From NCBI RefSeq assembly GCF_029222925.1, contig NZ_JARHUI010000002.1, positions 62,001-126,000 of the forward strand: a stretch of 64,000 bases of DNA, in the 5' to 3' direction. Position numbers and translations under genes: made by a program. The notes beneath the pieces were generated by a model. That model was not told the origin of the DNA. It saw only the letters and a list, made by a program, of their open reading frames with translations, and did no database searches. Positions within the stretch are counted from its first letter, which is position 1, and every line of letters begins with the position of its first letter. This DNA is from Algoriphagus sp. CAU 1675. GTDB lineage: Bacteria; Bacteroidota; Bacteroidia; Cytophagales; Cyclobacteriaceae. Below, piece by piece: positions 19,632 through 28,992 of the stretch.

Positions 19632-22600
19632 ATGATTTTCTTCTTTGAATCACCTCAGAAACTCGTTTACGCAGTTCAAACCCCACAGCCCTTCGCTTCC
19701 GAAGACATCGAAAAACTCACCTGGTTATTTGGCGGTGCCAAGGCGCTAGCAGCCTCATCCCTTGCCGGAAAATTCTCCGGACCGCGAAAGGAAATGATCA
19801 CCCCTTGGTCCACCAATGCCGTAGAAATCACCCTAAACATGGGAATTCCGGGCATTCAGAGAATTGAGGAGTTCAACCCTATGCAGGAAGGAGACGAAAT
19901 CGACCCCATGCTTCAAAAAGCATACGAGGGTCTGGACCAGGATATTTTCGACATCCATCTCCAGCCGGAACCAATTCAGGAGATCACGGACATCGAAAGC
20001 TACAACAAGCAGGAAGGGCTGGCTCTGAGCGAGGAAGAGGTACAATACCTTCAAAAAGTTTCTTCCCAATTGGGCAGACCACTGACTGATTCGGAAGTAT
20101 TTGGCTTTTCTCAGGTGAATTCCGAGCATTGCCGTCACAAAATTTTCAACGGGACCTTTGTCATCGATGGAGAGGAGAAGCCGATGACGCTTTTCCAATT
20201 GATCAAGGAAACTTCCAAGAAGCATCCCAACCGGATCGCATCCGCATACAAGGACAATGTAGCCTTTATCAAAGGCCCATCCGTCCAGCAATTTGCCCCA
20301 AAAACCCAGCACCAGGCTGACTTTTTTGAAACCCGGGACATTGACACCGTGATTTCCCTAAAAGCAGAAACCCATAACTTCCCTACCACTGTGGAGCCTT
20401 TCAACGGAGCTGCAACAGGATCCGGCGGGGAAATCCGGGACCGTATGGCAGGAGGAACAGCCTCCATTCCATTGGCAGGAACTGCGGTCTACATGACTTC
20501 CTATTCCCGAAGCGAAAAGGACAGAAGCTGGGAAAAAAATCTTCCTGAGCGTCCATGGCTCTATCAAACTCCAATGGACATTCTGATCAAGGCTTCCAAT
20601 GGAGCTTCTGATTTTGGAAACAAATTCGGACAACCTCTGATTTCTGGTTCTCTTTTGACCTTTGAGCATGAGGAAGGCGACAAACAATACGGTTTCGACA
20701 AAGTCATTATGCTAGCTGGCGGTGTTGGTTTTACCAATGCCAAATACACCAAAAAAGGAGAACCGGAAAAAGGCGATCAGATCGTCATCATGGGCGGAGA
20801 CAATTACCGAATTGGTATGGGTGGATCGGCTGTATCTTCTCTCAACACCGGTGAACTTTCCAATGCCATAGAACTTAACGCCATCCAGCGTTCCAATCCG
20901 GAAATGCAAAAGCGGGTTTCGAATGTGATCCGGGCCATGGCAGAAAATGAGAACAATCCCATCATTTCCATTCATGACCACGGAGCTGGCGGACATCTCA
21001 ACTGCCTTTCCGAATTGGTGGAAAACACTGGAGGAACTATTCATATTGACAAGCTCCCTATCGGGGACCCTACCCTCTCTGCCAAGGAAATCATCGGCAA
21101 TGAGTCTCAGGAACGAATGGGACTGGTAGTGGGTAAAAAAGACATAGATACCCTCAAGCAACTTTCCGACCGGGAAAGAGCTCCTTTCTACGTAGTGGGT
21201 GAGACCACCGGAGACATGCATTTCAAGTTTGAGAATGAGAAAACAGGTGAAAAACCGGTGGACTGGAACTTGATGTACATGTTCGGATCTTCTCCGAAAA
21301 CCGTATTGGAAGACAAGACTTCTGTTTCTTCCTTCTCAGAAGGCAGCTACGACAACATGAAGCTGAAAACCTACATCAAGGAAGTGCTTCAGTTGGAGGC
21401 CGTGGCCTGTAAGGACTGGTTGACCAATAAAGTGGACCGATCTGTGACAGGACGTGTAGCCACCCAACAGACTGTTGGCAAAATACAACTCCCATTGAAT
21501 GACGTGGCTGTCATGGCTCTGGACTTCACCGGAAACAAAGGAATTGCAACTTCCATTGGACATGCTCCGGTTGCAGCTTTGGCCAACCCTGAAGCAGGAA
21601 GCCGACTTGCGATCGCCGAGGCAATGACCAATTTGGTTTTTGCTCCGATTGCAGATGGCATGCAGGGGATTTCCCTGAGCGCCAACTGGATGTGGCCTGC
21701 TAAAAACGAAGGGGAAAACGACAGACTGTATAGAGCGGTTCAGGCAGTATCCGATTTTGCCATTGAATTGGGTGTGAATATCCCAACCGGAAAAGATTCC
21801 CTTTCCATGACTCAAAAATATCCCGACGGAAAAGTGGTCTACTCTCCGGGGACGGTGATCATCTCTACCGTTGGGGAGTGCAGCGATATCAACAAAACGG
21901 TGAAAGCCGCGCTGAAGCCTGTCAAGGGTTCCAAGGTATTTTACCTGGACTTCTCCAAAGATGCCGCCAAACTGGGAGGTTCCAGTTTCTATCAGGTACT
22001 CAACAAGATCGGAAACGAGACTCCTACTGTTCAGGACGCAGCATACTTTAGCAAGGCATTTATGACCGTGCAGAAGCTCATCGAACAGGGGCTTATTCTG
22101 GCAGGGCACGATATTTCCTCCGGTGGCATCATTACGGCATTGCTGGAAATGTGCTTCCCGGGAACCCATACCGGATTGAAAGTGAAAACCGGAAGACTGA
22201 AAGAAAGAGACCTGATTAAGGCCTTGTTCTCCGAAAATCCGGGCATCCTCATCCAAGTTTCTGAAGTAGAGAAAGTCAAATCCATCTTGGCTAATTTCGA
22301 GGTAGACTACATTTCTCTGGCAGATGTGACCTTGGATGGAAAAGTTGACTTGGATGAGGCAGGTTTGGTTCTGGATGTAGCTGAAATGCGGGACACCTGG
22401 TATCGATCTTCCTACCTATTGGACAGAAGACAAAGTGGGGAAAAACTTGCCAAAGCCCGTTTTGAAAACTATAAAAACCAACCACTTATTTACGATTTTG
22501 AAGAAGGATGGCAAGGACGCTTCGAGGAAGCAGGTATTGATCCCTTCCGAAAAAATACCGGAAAGGCCAAAGCCGCTATCATCCGTGAAAAAGGAGTGAA

Positions 22601-23312
22601 TGGAGACCGCGAGATGGCCTATTCCCTCTGGTTGGCTGGTTTCGAGGTGAAGGACGTCCACATGACCGACCTGATCTCCGGACGTGAAAATCTGGAAGAT
22701 GTGCAGATGATCGTCTTTGTGGGTGGGTTCTCCAACTCTGACGTATTGGGTTCTGCCAAAGGCTGGGCCGGTGCCTTCCTGTACAACCCTAAAGCCAAGC
22801 AGGCCCTGGATAACTTCTATGCAAGACCTGACACCCTGAGTTTGGGGGTGTGCAACGGATGCCAGCTGATGATTGAGCTTGGACTGGTCACTGCAGACCA
22901 CGACCAAAATCCGAAAATGCTCCACAATGAAAGCCACAAGTTCGAATCCGGGTTTGTGAACGTATCCATTCCTCAAAACAACTCCGTTATGCTGGGTAGC
23001 CTCAGCGGACAGAGACTGGGCGTTTGGGTAGCGCATGGAGAAGGTAAGTTCTCCCTTCCAAAAGAAGCTTCTGAATACAACTTCGCCATGAAATACAGCT
23101 ATGATGCCTATCCAGGAAATCCGAATGGGTCGGATCATTCCACTGCAGGGATTGCTTCCGCAGATGGAAGACACCTGGCAATCATGCCACATATTGAGCG
23201 AAGCATTAAGCCTTGGAACTGGGCCCATTACCCATCCGATCGTCAGGATGAGTTCACCCCTTGGCTGGAAGCCTTTGTGAATGCAAGAAAATGGGTGGAA
23301 GAGCAGCTGTAA
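19632..23312 (+). CDS. purL: Phosphoribosylformylglycinamidine synthase, single-chain
   Basis: 1226 residues, the large single-chain form that fuses PurS-like, synthase and glutaminase domains. Synthase motifs: FSQVNSEHCRHKIFNG, LKAETHNFPTTVEPFNGAAT (substrate and Mg site), GGSAVSSLNTGE and HDHGAGGHLNCLSELVE. The C-terminal glutamine amidotransferase has nucleophile Cys in LGVCNGCQLMIELG and the His/Glu pair in IMPHIERS. It converts FGAR to FGAM with glutamine and ATP in purine synthesis. It carries its own promoter and ends at a strong terminator. Confidence 0.97.
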   Translation: MIFFFESPQKLVYAVQTPQPFASEDIEKLTWLFGGAKALAASSLAGKFSGPRKEMITPWSTNAVEITLNMGIPGIQRIEEFNPMQEGDEIDPMLQKAYEGLDQDIFDIHLQPEPIQEITDIESYNKQEGLALSEEEVQYLQKVSSQLGRPLTDSEVFGFSQVNSEHCRHKIFNGTFVIDGEEKPMTLFQLIKETSKKHPNRIASAYKDNVAFIKGPSVQQFAPKTQHQADFFETRDIDTVISLKAETHNFPTTVEPFNGAATGSGGEIRDRMAGGTASIPLAGTAVYMTSYSRSEKDRSWEKNLPERPWLYQTPMDILIKASNGASDFGNKFGQPLISGSLLTFEHEEGDKQYGFDKVIMLAGGVGFTNAKYTKKGEPEKGDQIVIMGGDNYRIGMGGSAVSSLNTGELSNAIELNAIQRSNPEMQKRVSNVIRAMAENENNPIISIHDHGAGGHLNCLSELVENTGGTIHIDKLPIGDPTLSAKEIIGNESQERMGLVVGKKDIDTLKQLSDRERAPFYVVGETTGDMHFKFENEKTGEKPVDWNLMYMFGSSPKTVLEDKTSVSSFSEGSYDNMKLKTYIKEVLQLEAVACKDWLTNKVDRSVTGRVATQQTVGKIQLPLNDVAVMALDFTGNKGIATSIGHAPVAALANPEAGSRLAIAEAMTNLVFAPIADGMQGISLSANWMWPAKNEGENDRLYRAVQAVSDFAIELGVNIPTGKDSLSMTQKYPDGKVVYSPGTVIISTVGECSDINKTVKAALKPVKGSKVFYLDFSKDAAKLGGSSFYQVLNKIGNETPTVQDAAYFSKAFMTVQKLIEQGLILAGHDISSGGIITALLEMCFPGTHTGLKVKTGRLKERDLIKALFSENPGILIQVSEVEKVKSILANFEVDYISLADVTLDGKVDLDEAGLVLDVAEMRDTWYRSSYLLDRRQSGEKLAKARFENYKNQPLIYDFEEGWQGRFEEAGIDPFRKNTGKAKAAIIREKGVNGDREMAYSLWLAGFEVKDVHMTDLISGRENLEDVQMIVFVGGFSNSDVLGSAKGWAGAFLYNPKAKQALDNFYARPDTLSLGVCNGCQLMIELGLVTADHDQNPKMLHNESHKFESGFVNVSIPQNNSVMLGSLSGQRLGVWVAHGEGKFSLPKEASEYNFAMKYSYDAYPGNPNGSDHSTAGIASADGRHLAIMPHIERSIKPWNWAHYPSDRQDEFTPWLEAFVNARKWVEEQL

Positions 23313-23337
23313 GCCTCAAAACATAAGCTCTATTAAC

Positions 23338-23374
23338 AAATCCCTTTTGGTAAAAACCTGAAGGGATTTTTTTT
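23338..23374 (+). terminator. Rho-independent terminator of purL
   Basis: Stem AAATCCCTT / AAGGGATTT around a 14-nt loop, then eight T. It lies 26 bp after the purL stop. Confidence 0.85.
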
Positions 23375-23546
23375 GCCTTTGGAATAAAGAATTTGTAGTG
23401 TTTCTATTGAATCCTATATAATTATCAGTTTTTTTAATAATACCACCTCACGAGGTTTTGTTCTGTATTAATCTAGGTTATACCCATTCCTATCCTTTGG
23501 AATTTGTATTTTGGGAATATTGACTAAACCCTGACTGATTTAAAAA

Positions 23547-23822
23547 ATGATTGAACTCTTATTCTTTTCCGGCAAAACCTGTGGAGTCTGTCAGGTGCTT
23601 AAACCCAAACTTTTACCTGCTGTACAAGAGGAGTTTCCTGAGGTCAACGTTCGTGTGATCGATGTGGAAGAAGAGGCAGAGCTGGCAGGACAATCCATGG
23701 TGTTTACCCTTCCGGTGGTAATCATCAAGTTTGATGGCCAAGAAATGCACCGTTTTGCGAGAAGTTTTTCTGTTTACGAGGTATTAAACTATTTGGATCG
23801 CTTGGTAAAAATGACCCAATAG
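23547..23822 (+). CDS. Thioredoxin-like protein
   Basis: 91 residues, a minimal thioredoxin fold. FFSGKTCGVCQVLKPKL gives an active site CGVC (CxxC near residues 12-15), and the cis-Pro loop is MVFTLPVVIIKFDGQ. No signal peptide, so it is cytoplasmic and probably reduces an unknown partner. It stands alone between purL and a VOC gene. The CGVC motif differs from the CGPC of general thioredoxins, suggesting a dedicated partner. Confidence 0.85.
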   Translation: MIELLFFSGKTCGVCQVLKPKLLPAVQEEFPEVNVRVIDVEEEAELAGQSMVFTLPVVIIKFDGQEMHRFARSFSVYEVLNYLDRLVKMTQ

Positions 23823-24009
23823 AAGTATCTCCAACGATACTGTCATAAAATTGCATTCAATTAGATGTGATCCTCTGGCAGTAATTGCACCAAATGGTTT
23901 CGTGGATTTTATTCAGTGTTTTGCTAAATTTTGAAGGGCTTGAACCAAACACCGCCAAGTTGAAGGCTTAAGCACAAGAAAGCAATCAAAAATTCCAAAT
24001 CCTGAAAAT

Positions 24010-24420
24010 ATGTTGAGGAGCCACCCATTTCTTTTATTTGATGGCAACTGTGCCGAGGCGATGACTTTTTACCACCATTGTCTTGGTGGTGAATTAAGGT
24101 TAACCAAGTTGGCTGACACGCCCATGAAAGATCAGTTTCCGCCGGAGAAACATGCCAGAATCATCAATGCCCATTTGAAGAGCAACCTGATTGAAATAGA
24201 AGCTACGGACTGGATGGCCTCGCCGGAATTTGACCCGGTACATGGAAATACCTTTGCCCTATTCATTACCGGGGATAATTATCAGGAAATGAAGGTGGTT
24301 TTTGACAAACTAAAGGATGGAACCAACAACAGCAGATTGCAGGATCTACATGAGTTGCCCATGGGAATCTATGGTCAGTTCTACGACAAGTATGGCATCC
24401 AATGGATTTTCCTTTGCTAG
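24010..24420 (+). CDS. VOC-family protein (PhnB/3-demethylubiquinone-like)
   Basis: 136 residues, the glyoxalase/bleomycin-resistance (VOC) fold of the PhnB type: PFLLFDGNCAEAMTFYHHCLGGEL at the N-terminus and MGIYGQFYDKYGIQWIFLC at the C-terminus are standard. The family binds metal and varied small molecules, and many members have no known substrate. Not obviously linked to its neighbours. Confidence 0.85.
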   Translation: MLRSHPFLLFDGNCAEAMTFYHHCLGGELRLTKLADTPMKDQFPPEKHARIINAHLKSNLIEIEATDWMASPEFDPVHGNTFALFITGDNYQEMKVVFDKLKDGTNNSRLQDLHELPMGIYGQFYDKYGIQWIFLC

Positions 24421-24467
24421 TCTTTGAATAATGAATAACTGGATCTACAGAAGAAATTGAAAATACC

Positions 24468-25166
24468 ATGAAAACAATAGGACTGATCGGAGGAATGAGT
24501 TGGGAATCTTCAGCAGTGTATTACAAGCTGATCAATCAAAGGGTACATGAATTACTGGGAGGCTTTCATTCCTGTCAATGCATCATGTACTCAGTTGACT
24601 TTGCTGAAATTGAAAAGCTACAGCGGGAGGATAAGTGGGCCGAGCTGGATACCCTAATGGCAGACGCTGCAAAAAGACTGGAAAATGCCGGAGCAGACCT
24701 TCTTGTTTTATGCACGAATACCATGCATCTGTGTAGCGAAGCAATTCAGAAGGCCATATCAATTCCATTCCTTCATATTGCCGAGGCTGCCGGGGAGGAA
24801 ATTGTAAAAGGAAACCTGAGGAAGGTCGGATTGCTTGGAACGAAGTTTACCATGGAAAAGGATTTCTACAAAGAAGTGCTAACCGGCAAATTTGGAATCG
24901 AGGTCATCATCCCCAATGAACAGGAAAGAGAAGAGGTGCACAGGATCATATATGATGAGTTGGTTCATGGACAAATCAAAGGAGAATCCAGAGAGAGGTA
25001 TCAGGCAATCATCCACAATCTTGAAAAAAATGGAGCTGAGGGAGTAATTCTGGGCTGTACCGAAATCCCCTTACTGATTTCGAGTTCCGATGTAAATATC
25101 CCTGTTTTTGATACCACAAGATTACATGCAGAAAAAGCCGTAGAATGGATAGTAAAGAATAGCTAA
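24468..25166 (+). CDS. Aspartate/glutamate racemase family protein
   Basis: 232 residues. GLIGGMSWESSAVYYKLIN opens the domain. The two catalytic Cys are in LLVLCTNTMHLC and VILGCTEIPLLI, both present. It is closest in look to the YgeA-type broad-spectrum amino-acid racemases. It starts 48 bp after the VOC gene and may be co-transcribed with it. It likely interconverts D- and L-Asp, Glu or related amino acids. Confidence 0.88.
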   Translation: MKTIGLIGGMSWESSAVYYKLINQRVHELLGGFHSCQCIMYSVDFAEIEKLQREDKWAELDTLMADAAKRLENAGADLLVLCTNTMHLCSEAIQKAISIPFLHIAEAAGEEIVKGNLRKVGLLGTKFTMEKDFYKEVLTGKFGIEVIIPNEQEREEVHRIIYDELVHGQIKGESRERYQAIIHNLEKNGAEGVILGCTEIPLLISSSDVNIPVFDTTRLHAEKAVEWIVKNS

Positions 25167-25252
25167 GCCCCTGTTTGCAATAACAAGGAGAGGATTTTTT
25201 TGTATATTAATTTGCTGTAAATCAATTTTTTAATAATTAAATCCTATTGCAA

Positions 25253-25984
25253 ATGGAGAAATACAAGGACCTATACAAGTGGATGTTGATCCCAATGGTC
25301 ATTATGCAACTTGGAATTTTCAGGGATTATTGGGGAGATTTTTCAGACAACGCCTGGTCGGTCCATATTCATTATTGGACAGGTACGATATGGTATCTCT
25401 ATTTGATTATCCAGCCTTATTATGCCACGCATGGAAAGCTGGAAAAGCACCGTACCAATGGAATTATAGGTATGTTTTTAGCGGGGGGCGTTACTATAAC
25501 TGCCTTGAGCATGATGCATAGAGATATTGTTACCACCCAAAATGCAGCTCAAATGCCGGAAATTTTCGGTCCCTTTGAACCTTGGTTTTTCTTTGGGGTG
25601 GCTGCGGTTGAAATCCCTCAAATTACTGCATTTGGCTTTGCCGTCATCAAGAGCATTCTCAACAGAAAAAAGCTTGAAGATCATGCCTGGTGGTTGATCT
25701 GTTCCGTTTTTATAATCATGATGCCTGCTTTGGGCCGGGGTGTTCAAAACTTCTATGTGGGGATTCACATGGACACTTGGCCTGACATAGACATAATGCT
25801 GCCTTTGTATTATGCCCAATTCATCATTATCGGACTGCTTTTACTGACTGCATGGAAATTTAAAAACCTTAAACACCCAGGTACTTACCTGGCAGTGGGA
25901 GTGAATATTTATACCTGTTTCCTAGCACCAATTGGCAAATCAGAAGCGGTGCAGAACTTTTTAGAAAGCTTCATCAAAGGGTAA
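25253..25984 (+). CDS. Seven-helix membrane protein, function unknown
   Basis: 243 residues from the ATG at 25253 (TTG at 25247 is an alternative). About seven hydrophobic helices; polar clusters HIHYWTGTIWYLYLI, MHRDIVTT and GRGVQNFYVGIHMDTWP contain conserved-looking His residues that could bind heme or metal. It resembles DUF2306-like predicted membrane proteins only in general shape. It has no clear operon partner and is followed by a degraded hydrolase fragment. Confidence 0.7.
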   Translation: MEKYKDLYKWMLIPMVIMQLGIFRDYWGDFSDNAWSVHIHYWTGTIWYLYLIIQPYYATHGKLEKHRTNGIIGMFLAGGVTITALSMMHRDIVTTQNAAQMPEIFGPFEPWFFFGVAAVEIPQITAFGFAVIKSILNRKKLEDHAWWLICSVFIIMMPALGRGVQNFYVGIHMDTWPDIDIMLPLYYAQFIIIGLLLLTAWKFKNLKHPGTYLAVGVNIYTCFLAPIGKSEAVQNFLESFIKG

Positions 25985-26235
25985 GCTCTATCCCGGCAAA
26001 ACCTAGAAAATACGGCTCTCTCCCACTATTTCGGGTAAAACCCTTGCAGGAACACTTTCACTTCCGGAAGGATCTGGCAGCAAGCAAGTCCAAAAAGCAG
26101 GAGGTTATTTTGTTAGAAGGATTAAATCATTTATTTCAGGAAAGCAAAACAGGTCATCTTTCTGAATACCCTCAAATTGAACAAACATTTGCACCTGTGG
26201 CTTTAGAAAAAATCAGTAATTGGATAATAGAATAA
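25985..26235 (+). pseudogene. Remnant of an alpha/beta-hydrolase (C-terminal end only)
   Basis: The frame from about 25984 to 26235 is open, and its last 50 residues (KKQEVILLEGLNHLFQ, then GHLSEYPQIEQTFAPVALEK and ISNWI) match the invariant end of secreted alpha/beta-hydrolase/S9-type peptidases, including the catalytic His in GLNHLFQ. Nothing upstream encodes the rest of the domain, since the preceding reading is the membrane-protein gene. No ATG precedes it; only a TTG at 26044. I take it as the 3' tail of a deleted gene. Confidence 0.65.
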
Positions 26236-26254
26236 CCCAACTAGAATTTGTCTC

Positions 26255-26617
26255 ATGAAAGTGAATTTGAAAGAAAAATTCTCCAAAATCAATCAGCACT
26301 GGCATCCCTATATCATAGGGGAGTTAAATGAAAACTATGTAAAGCTGGCAAAGCTTAAAGGAGAATTGGTATGGCATAGCCATCAGGAAGAGGACGAGAT
26401 GTTTGTCGTGGTGAGTGGCACGCTAATGATGGACTTTAGAGATGGAAAAACAATCCAAACAGAACCAGGAGAGATTTTAATTGTGCCAAAAGGAGTGGAA
26501 CACAAACCATGGACCCAAGATGAAGAAGTTTTGGTAATGCTTATAGAACCCAAGACCACCCTTCATACCGGTGATCTTAAAGTCGAGCAAACGATAGAAA
26601 AATTGAATTGGATATAA
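26255..26617 (+). CDS. Cupin-domain protein
   Basis: 120 residues, one small cupin barrel. Motif 1 is WHSHQEEDEMFVVVSG (His, His, Glu metal ligands) and motif 2 is PGEILIVPKGVEHKPW (His). It could be an isomerase, dioxygenase or sensor; the substrate is unknown. It sits just after the hydrolase remnant and ends at a hairpin terminator shared with the convergent remnant gene. Confidence 0.85.
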   Translation: MKVNLKEKFSKINQHWHPYIIGELNENYVKLAKLKGELVWHSHQEEDEMFVVVSGTLMMDFRDGKTIQTEPGEILIVPKGVEHKPWTQDEEVLVMLIEPKTTLHTGDLKVEQTIEKLNWI

Positions 26618-26631
26618 GGTAAGGCAATAGT

Positions 26632-26668
26632 AAAAAAACCGGGCGAATCGACTTCTACCCGGTTTTTT
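26632..26668. terminator. Bidirectional terminator
   Basis: Stem of A-run plus CCGGG (26632-26643) against CCCGG plus T-run (26658-26668) with a 14-nt loop. Flanking A and T runs make it work on both strands, for the cupin gene (+) and the remnant at 26689-27192 (-). Confidence 0.85.
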
Positions 26669-26688
26669 CATTTCTATCGATTCAAGGA

Positions 26689-27192
26689 TTAACGCCCGAA
26701 TTTTTTAGCGGTCTCTATTACTCCCCTATAGACATTTTTGCCCTCTTCCAGAACCTTCAGCACTTCCTGCTTTTGCTCTTCTGAGTAGAACAAACCTTTG
26801 GTGTTGACCCACTCTTCCAACTGTTCCGTAATTTCAATAAACCTTTCTGCTGGTTCGGACATGCCGGCTGGCCTTCCCTTGAAATTGACAAAGACAGGAT
26901 TGGAATGGGCTCCGTTCGTCCTAACAGCCAAACAGCCGGAGTCTTCAAGGATGATCGTTTCATTCATACTTGTCCCTGATTGGATCACCTTCCCATTGAA
27001 GACAATTTCCACCGGCAATTCTCCTTCAGGAGAAAGAGCTTTTGCAGAGATTTCAAGCTTTGCTTTTTTGCCATTGACATTGAATTTTGTTCCTGCCAAT
27101 TGCCCATTTACGGTAAAAAACAGCATTGGCCCTTTGGTAATAAAGCTTCTACCTCCTTTGCTTTGACAAACCTTAAAAAGTGAAAAAACCAT
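26689..27192 (-). pseudogene. Remnant of a CehA/McbA-type metallohydrolase (C-terminal part)
   Basis: 167 residues that look like the end of a larger protein: GGRSFITKGPMLFFTVNGQL, SGCLAVRTNGAHSNPVFVNF and KGRPAG followed by an acidic helix occur at the C-terminus of PHP-like CehA/McbA metallohydrolases. The metal-binding N-terminal domain is absent. The sequence upstream on the minus strand (27193-27326) does not encode it, and there is no signal peptide. Either a decayed gene or a stand-alone relic domain; I favour decay. Confidence 0.55.
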
Positions 27193-27326
27193 TGCTTAAA
27201 AAATAAAAGCCACCTATTCTCCGACACTTTTTTTATCTCACTTTTCTGGTTAATTTATTGAACGGGGTTAGGAAATTTTCAAATCCTTGGGGCAATCGAG
27301 TTTCCTTAAAAACGTCTTATTTGAAA

Positions 27327-28175
27327 ATGGGAGCAATAAATAATCCTGCCGAAATGCGCAAAAGAGTATATAGGCACATGCTCGAAACGAGGGGCTGGAA
27401 ATACCGTGTGTTTCTCCGCTACCTACGAGTTTTTAAGTATGCTGCTTTTGCACCAACAAGAGGTGAATTCCTGGAATCCTACTATGTTTTGATGCGCTAT
27501 CTGGATGATATTGTGGACGGAGATGCTCCCCTTCCTGAAGGCTATCATTCTGCAAGTGATTACCTATTGGGCAAAATTAAATTCTCGAAAAACCCAATTG
27601 ACCCAAAAGACGAGGTGGATCATTTGATGAGCTATTGCTTTGACTTGGCAAAAAAGTTCGGGGAGGAATTTAATAACGAGACTGAGGACATCTTGAATTC
27701 CCTGCTTTTCGATGCCAACAGAAGAGGAAAAATGATCATTTTCCCCAAAAAGGATTTGATGCATCACTTCCACCTGCTGGACATCAGGGGAACAATCAAA
27801 GCCACCTTGAAAGTATTCAATGATGACCCTGAAAAATACCTGCTGCTGGAGCCGCTTGGGATTGCATGCCGCTACCAGTTCGATATAGAAGATATAGAAA
27901 CAGATCTGGCAGTTGGTTTCGTGAATATTTCAAAAGAGGAATGTGAGCAATTCGGAATAGACCAGGAAGATCTGAAGAATCCGAATTCATTGAAGCTCAA
28001 AAAATGGTTGAGGCAAAGAGCAAAGGACGGATTGCTCCTTCTTGAAGAACACCACCGCAGAATCCCGGAAGGCAATTTTTCCTTGCTTGAAAGAATGACC
28101 TTTTCATTGGTCTATGAAAATCCAGCCCGGAAAGTTTTTGAAAAAGTAATCTCAGACACCAAAACCATCGCGTAA
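27327..28175 (+). CDS. Divergent squalene/phytoene synthase-like protein
   Basis: 282 residues from the ATG at 27327; a TTG at 27258 would add 23 residues without family character. All-helical head-to-head prenyl synthase fold. The first Asp-rich motif is YLDDIVDGD (Asp 60, 61, 64), where the family has YxDDIVDD. The second is RYQFDIEDIETDLAVGF (Asp 189 and 193), where the family has NxxRDxxED followed by GRxYLP. The second motif is altered (Arg to Glu, Gly-Arg to Gly-Phe), so the condensation chemistry or substrate may differ from squalene or phytoene formation. First gene of a five-gene operon; the next start is 1 bp after its stop. Confidence 0.8.
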   Translation: MGAINNPAEMRKRVYRHMLETRGWKYRVFLRYLRVFKYAAFAPTRGEFLESYYVLMRYLDDIVDGDAPLPEGYHSASDYLLGKIKFSKNPIDPKDEVDHLMSYCFDLAKKFGEEFNNETEDILNSLLFDANRRGKMIIFPKKDLMHHFHLLDIRGTIKATLKVFNDDPEKYLLLEPLGIACRYQFDIEDIETDLAVGFVNISKEECEQFGIDQEDLKNPNSLKLKKWLRQRAKDGLLLLEEHHRRIPEGNFSLLERMTFSLVYENPARKVFEKVISDTKTIA

Positions 28176-28176
28176 A

Positions 28177-28992
28177 ATGGGAAGATCTGATTTTCATCTG
28201 GAAAAATGGTACCTCGATTTTGTGGGCAGGAATGGTGAAATCATGATCTTTTATGCAGCTAAATTATCGTTCAAAAGCATTACAGTACACTACGCAAGTT
28301 GGATAAACTACCAAACCCAAAGTGGACTAAAAGTGGAGTCGCACTTTAGACATGTCAATCTTCCGGAGAAGAAAGGCAATCTGATTACCTGGAAAAACGA
28401 CGCTTTCCAAATTTCTGGAAGTTGGCAAGCTATATCCACACCGATTCAGGCACGGATAGTTGAGGATCACCAAGGCTACCTGGATTGGAACTGTTTCCAG
28501 CCAGCATCCAATGTCCAGTTAAAAATCAAGGACAAAACTCTTGAAGGCACAGGTTACGCCGAACTATTAACTCTGACCACCTATCCTTGGAACATCCCCA
28601 TGAATCACCTCCGTTGGGGAAGGTTTCATTCCTTTCAGGATACTTTGGTCTGGATTGAACTGAGAGGAGACCAAAAGCAGCAATGGGTATGGCTCAATAG
28701 AAAAAGGCTTTCCGAATGTACCATTGAGAACGATCAACTTTCCTCAACAGAAGAGGGCTTTTCACTCACATTCGATCGCGGGATTGTACTGGAATCCGAA
28801 AAGAAAATAGGGAGTGTTGTCAAAAATATTTTGCGCTTTATCCCGGGATTCAATCATCTGATGAACCAAAATTTCCTTACCGCAACCAACCACAAATGGT
28901 TTAGCAAGTGCGAATTTCAAAAAAAGGGATGTTCCACTGTCCAAGGTTCAGCCATTCACGAATGGGTAAACTTTAACTCCGATACCCCATGA
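28177..28992 (+). CDS. CrtC/lipocalin-like protein, possible terpenoid hydratase or carrier
   Basis: 271 residues, beta-rich, no signal peptide. FHLEKWYLDFVGRNGEIMIFY opens like CrtC/AttH-type lipocalin-superfamily proteins. The segment GTGYAELLTLTTYPW followed by LRWGRFHS matches the half-repeat in which such proteins carry a G-x-G-Y/W motif before a WGR sequence. CrtC hydrates carotenoid ends, and relatives cyclise terpenoids. Placed between a prenyl-synthase-like gene and an ABC exporter, it may modify or hold an isoprenoid. It overlaps the ABC gene by 4 bp. Family assignment is moderate; the role is inference. Confidence 0.55.
   Translation: MGRSDFHLEKWYLDFVGRNGEIMIFYAAKLSFKSITVHYASWINYQTQSGLKVESHFRHVNLPEKKGNLITWKNDAFQISGSWQAISTPIQARIVEDHQGYLDWNCFQPASNVQLKIKDKTLEGTGYAELLTLTTYPWNIPMNHLRWGRFHSFQDTLVWIELRGDQKQQWVWLNRKRLSECTIENDQLSSTEEGFSLTFDRGIVLESEKKIGSVVKNILRFIPGFNHLMNQNFLTATNHKWFSKCEFQKKGCSTVQGSAIHEWVNFNSDTP

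Noticed and set aside
23468-23481. Another FNR-like box (TTAATCTAGGTTAT) before the thioredoxin-like gene
   Set aside because: It matches 13 of 14 positions of the degenerate core but lacks the extended TTCTTAACC flank, and no exact TAnnTTTG box lies at 36.5 bp.
25167-25205. Possible terminator after the racemase gene
   Set aside because: The stem has a bulge and few pairs, although a T run follows; too weak to list.
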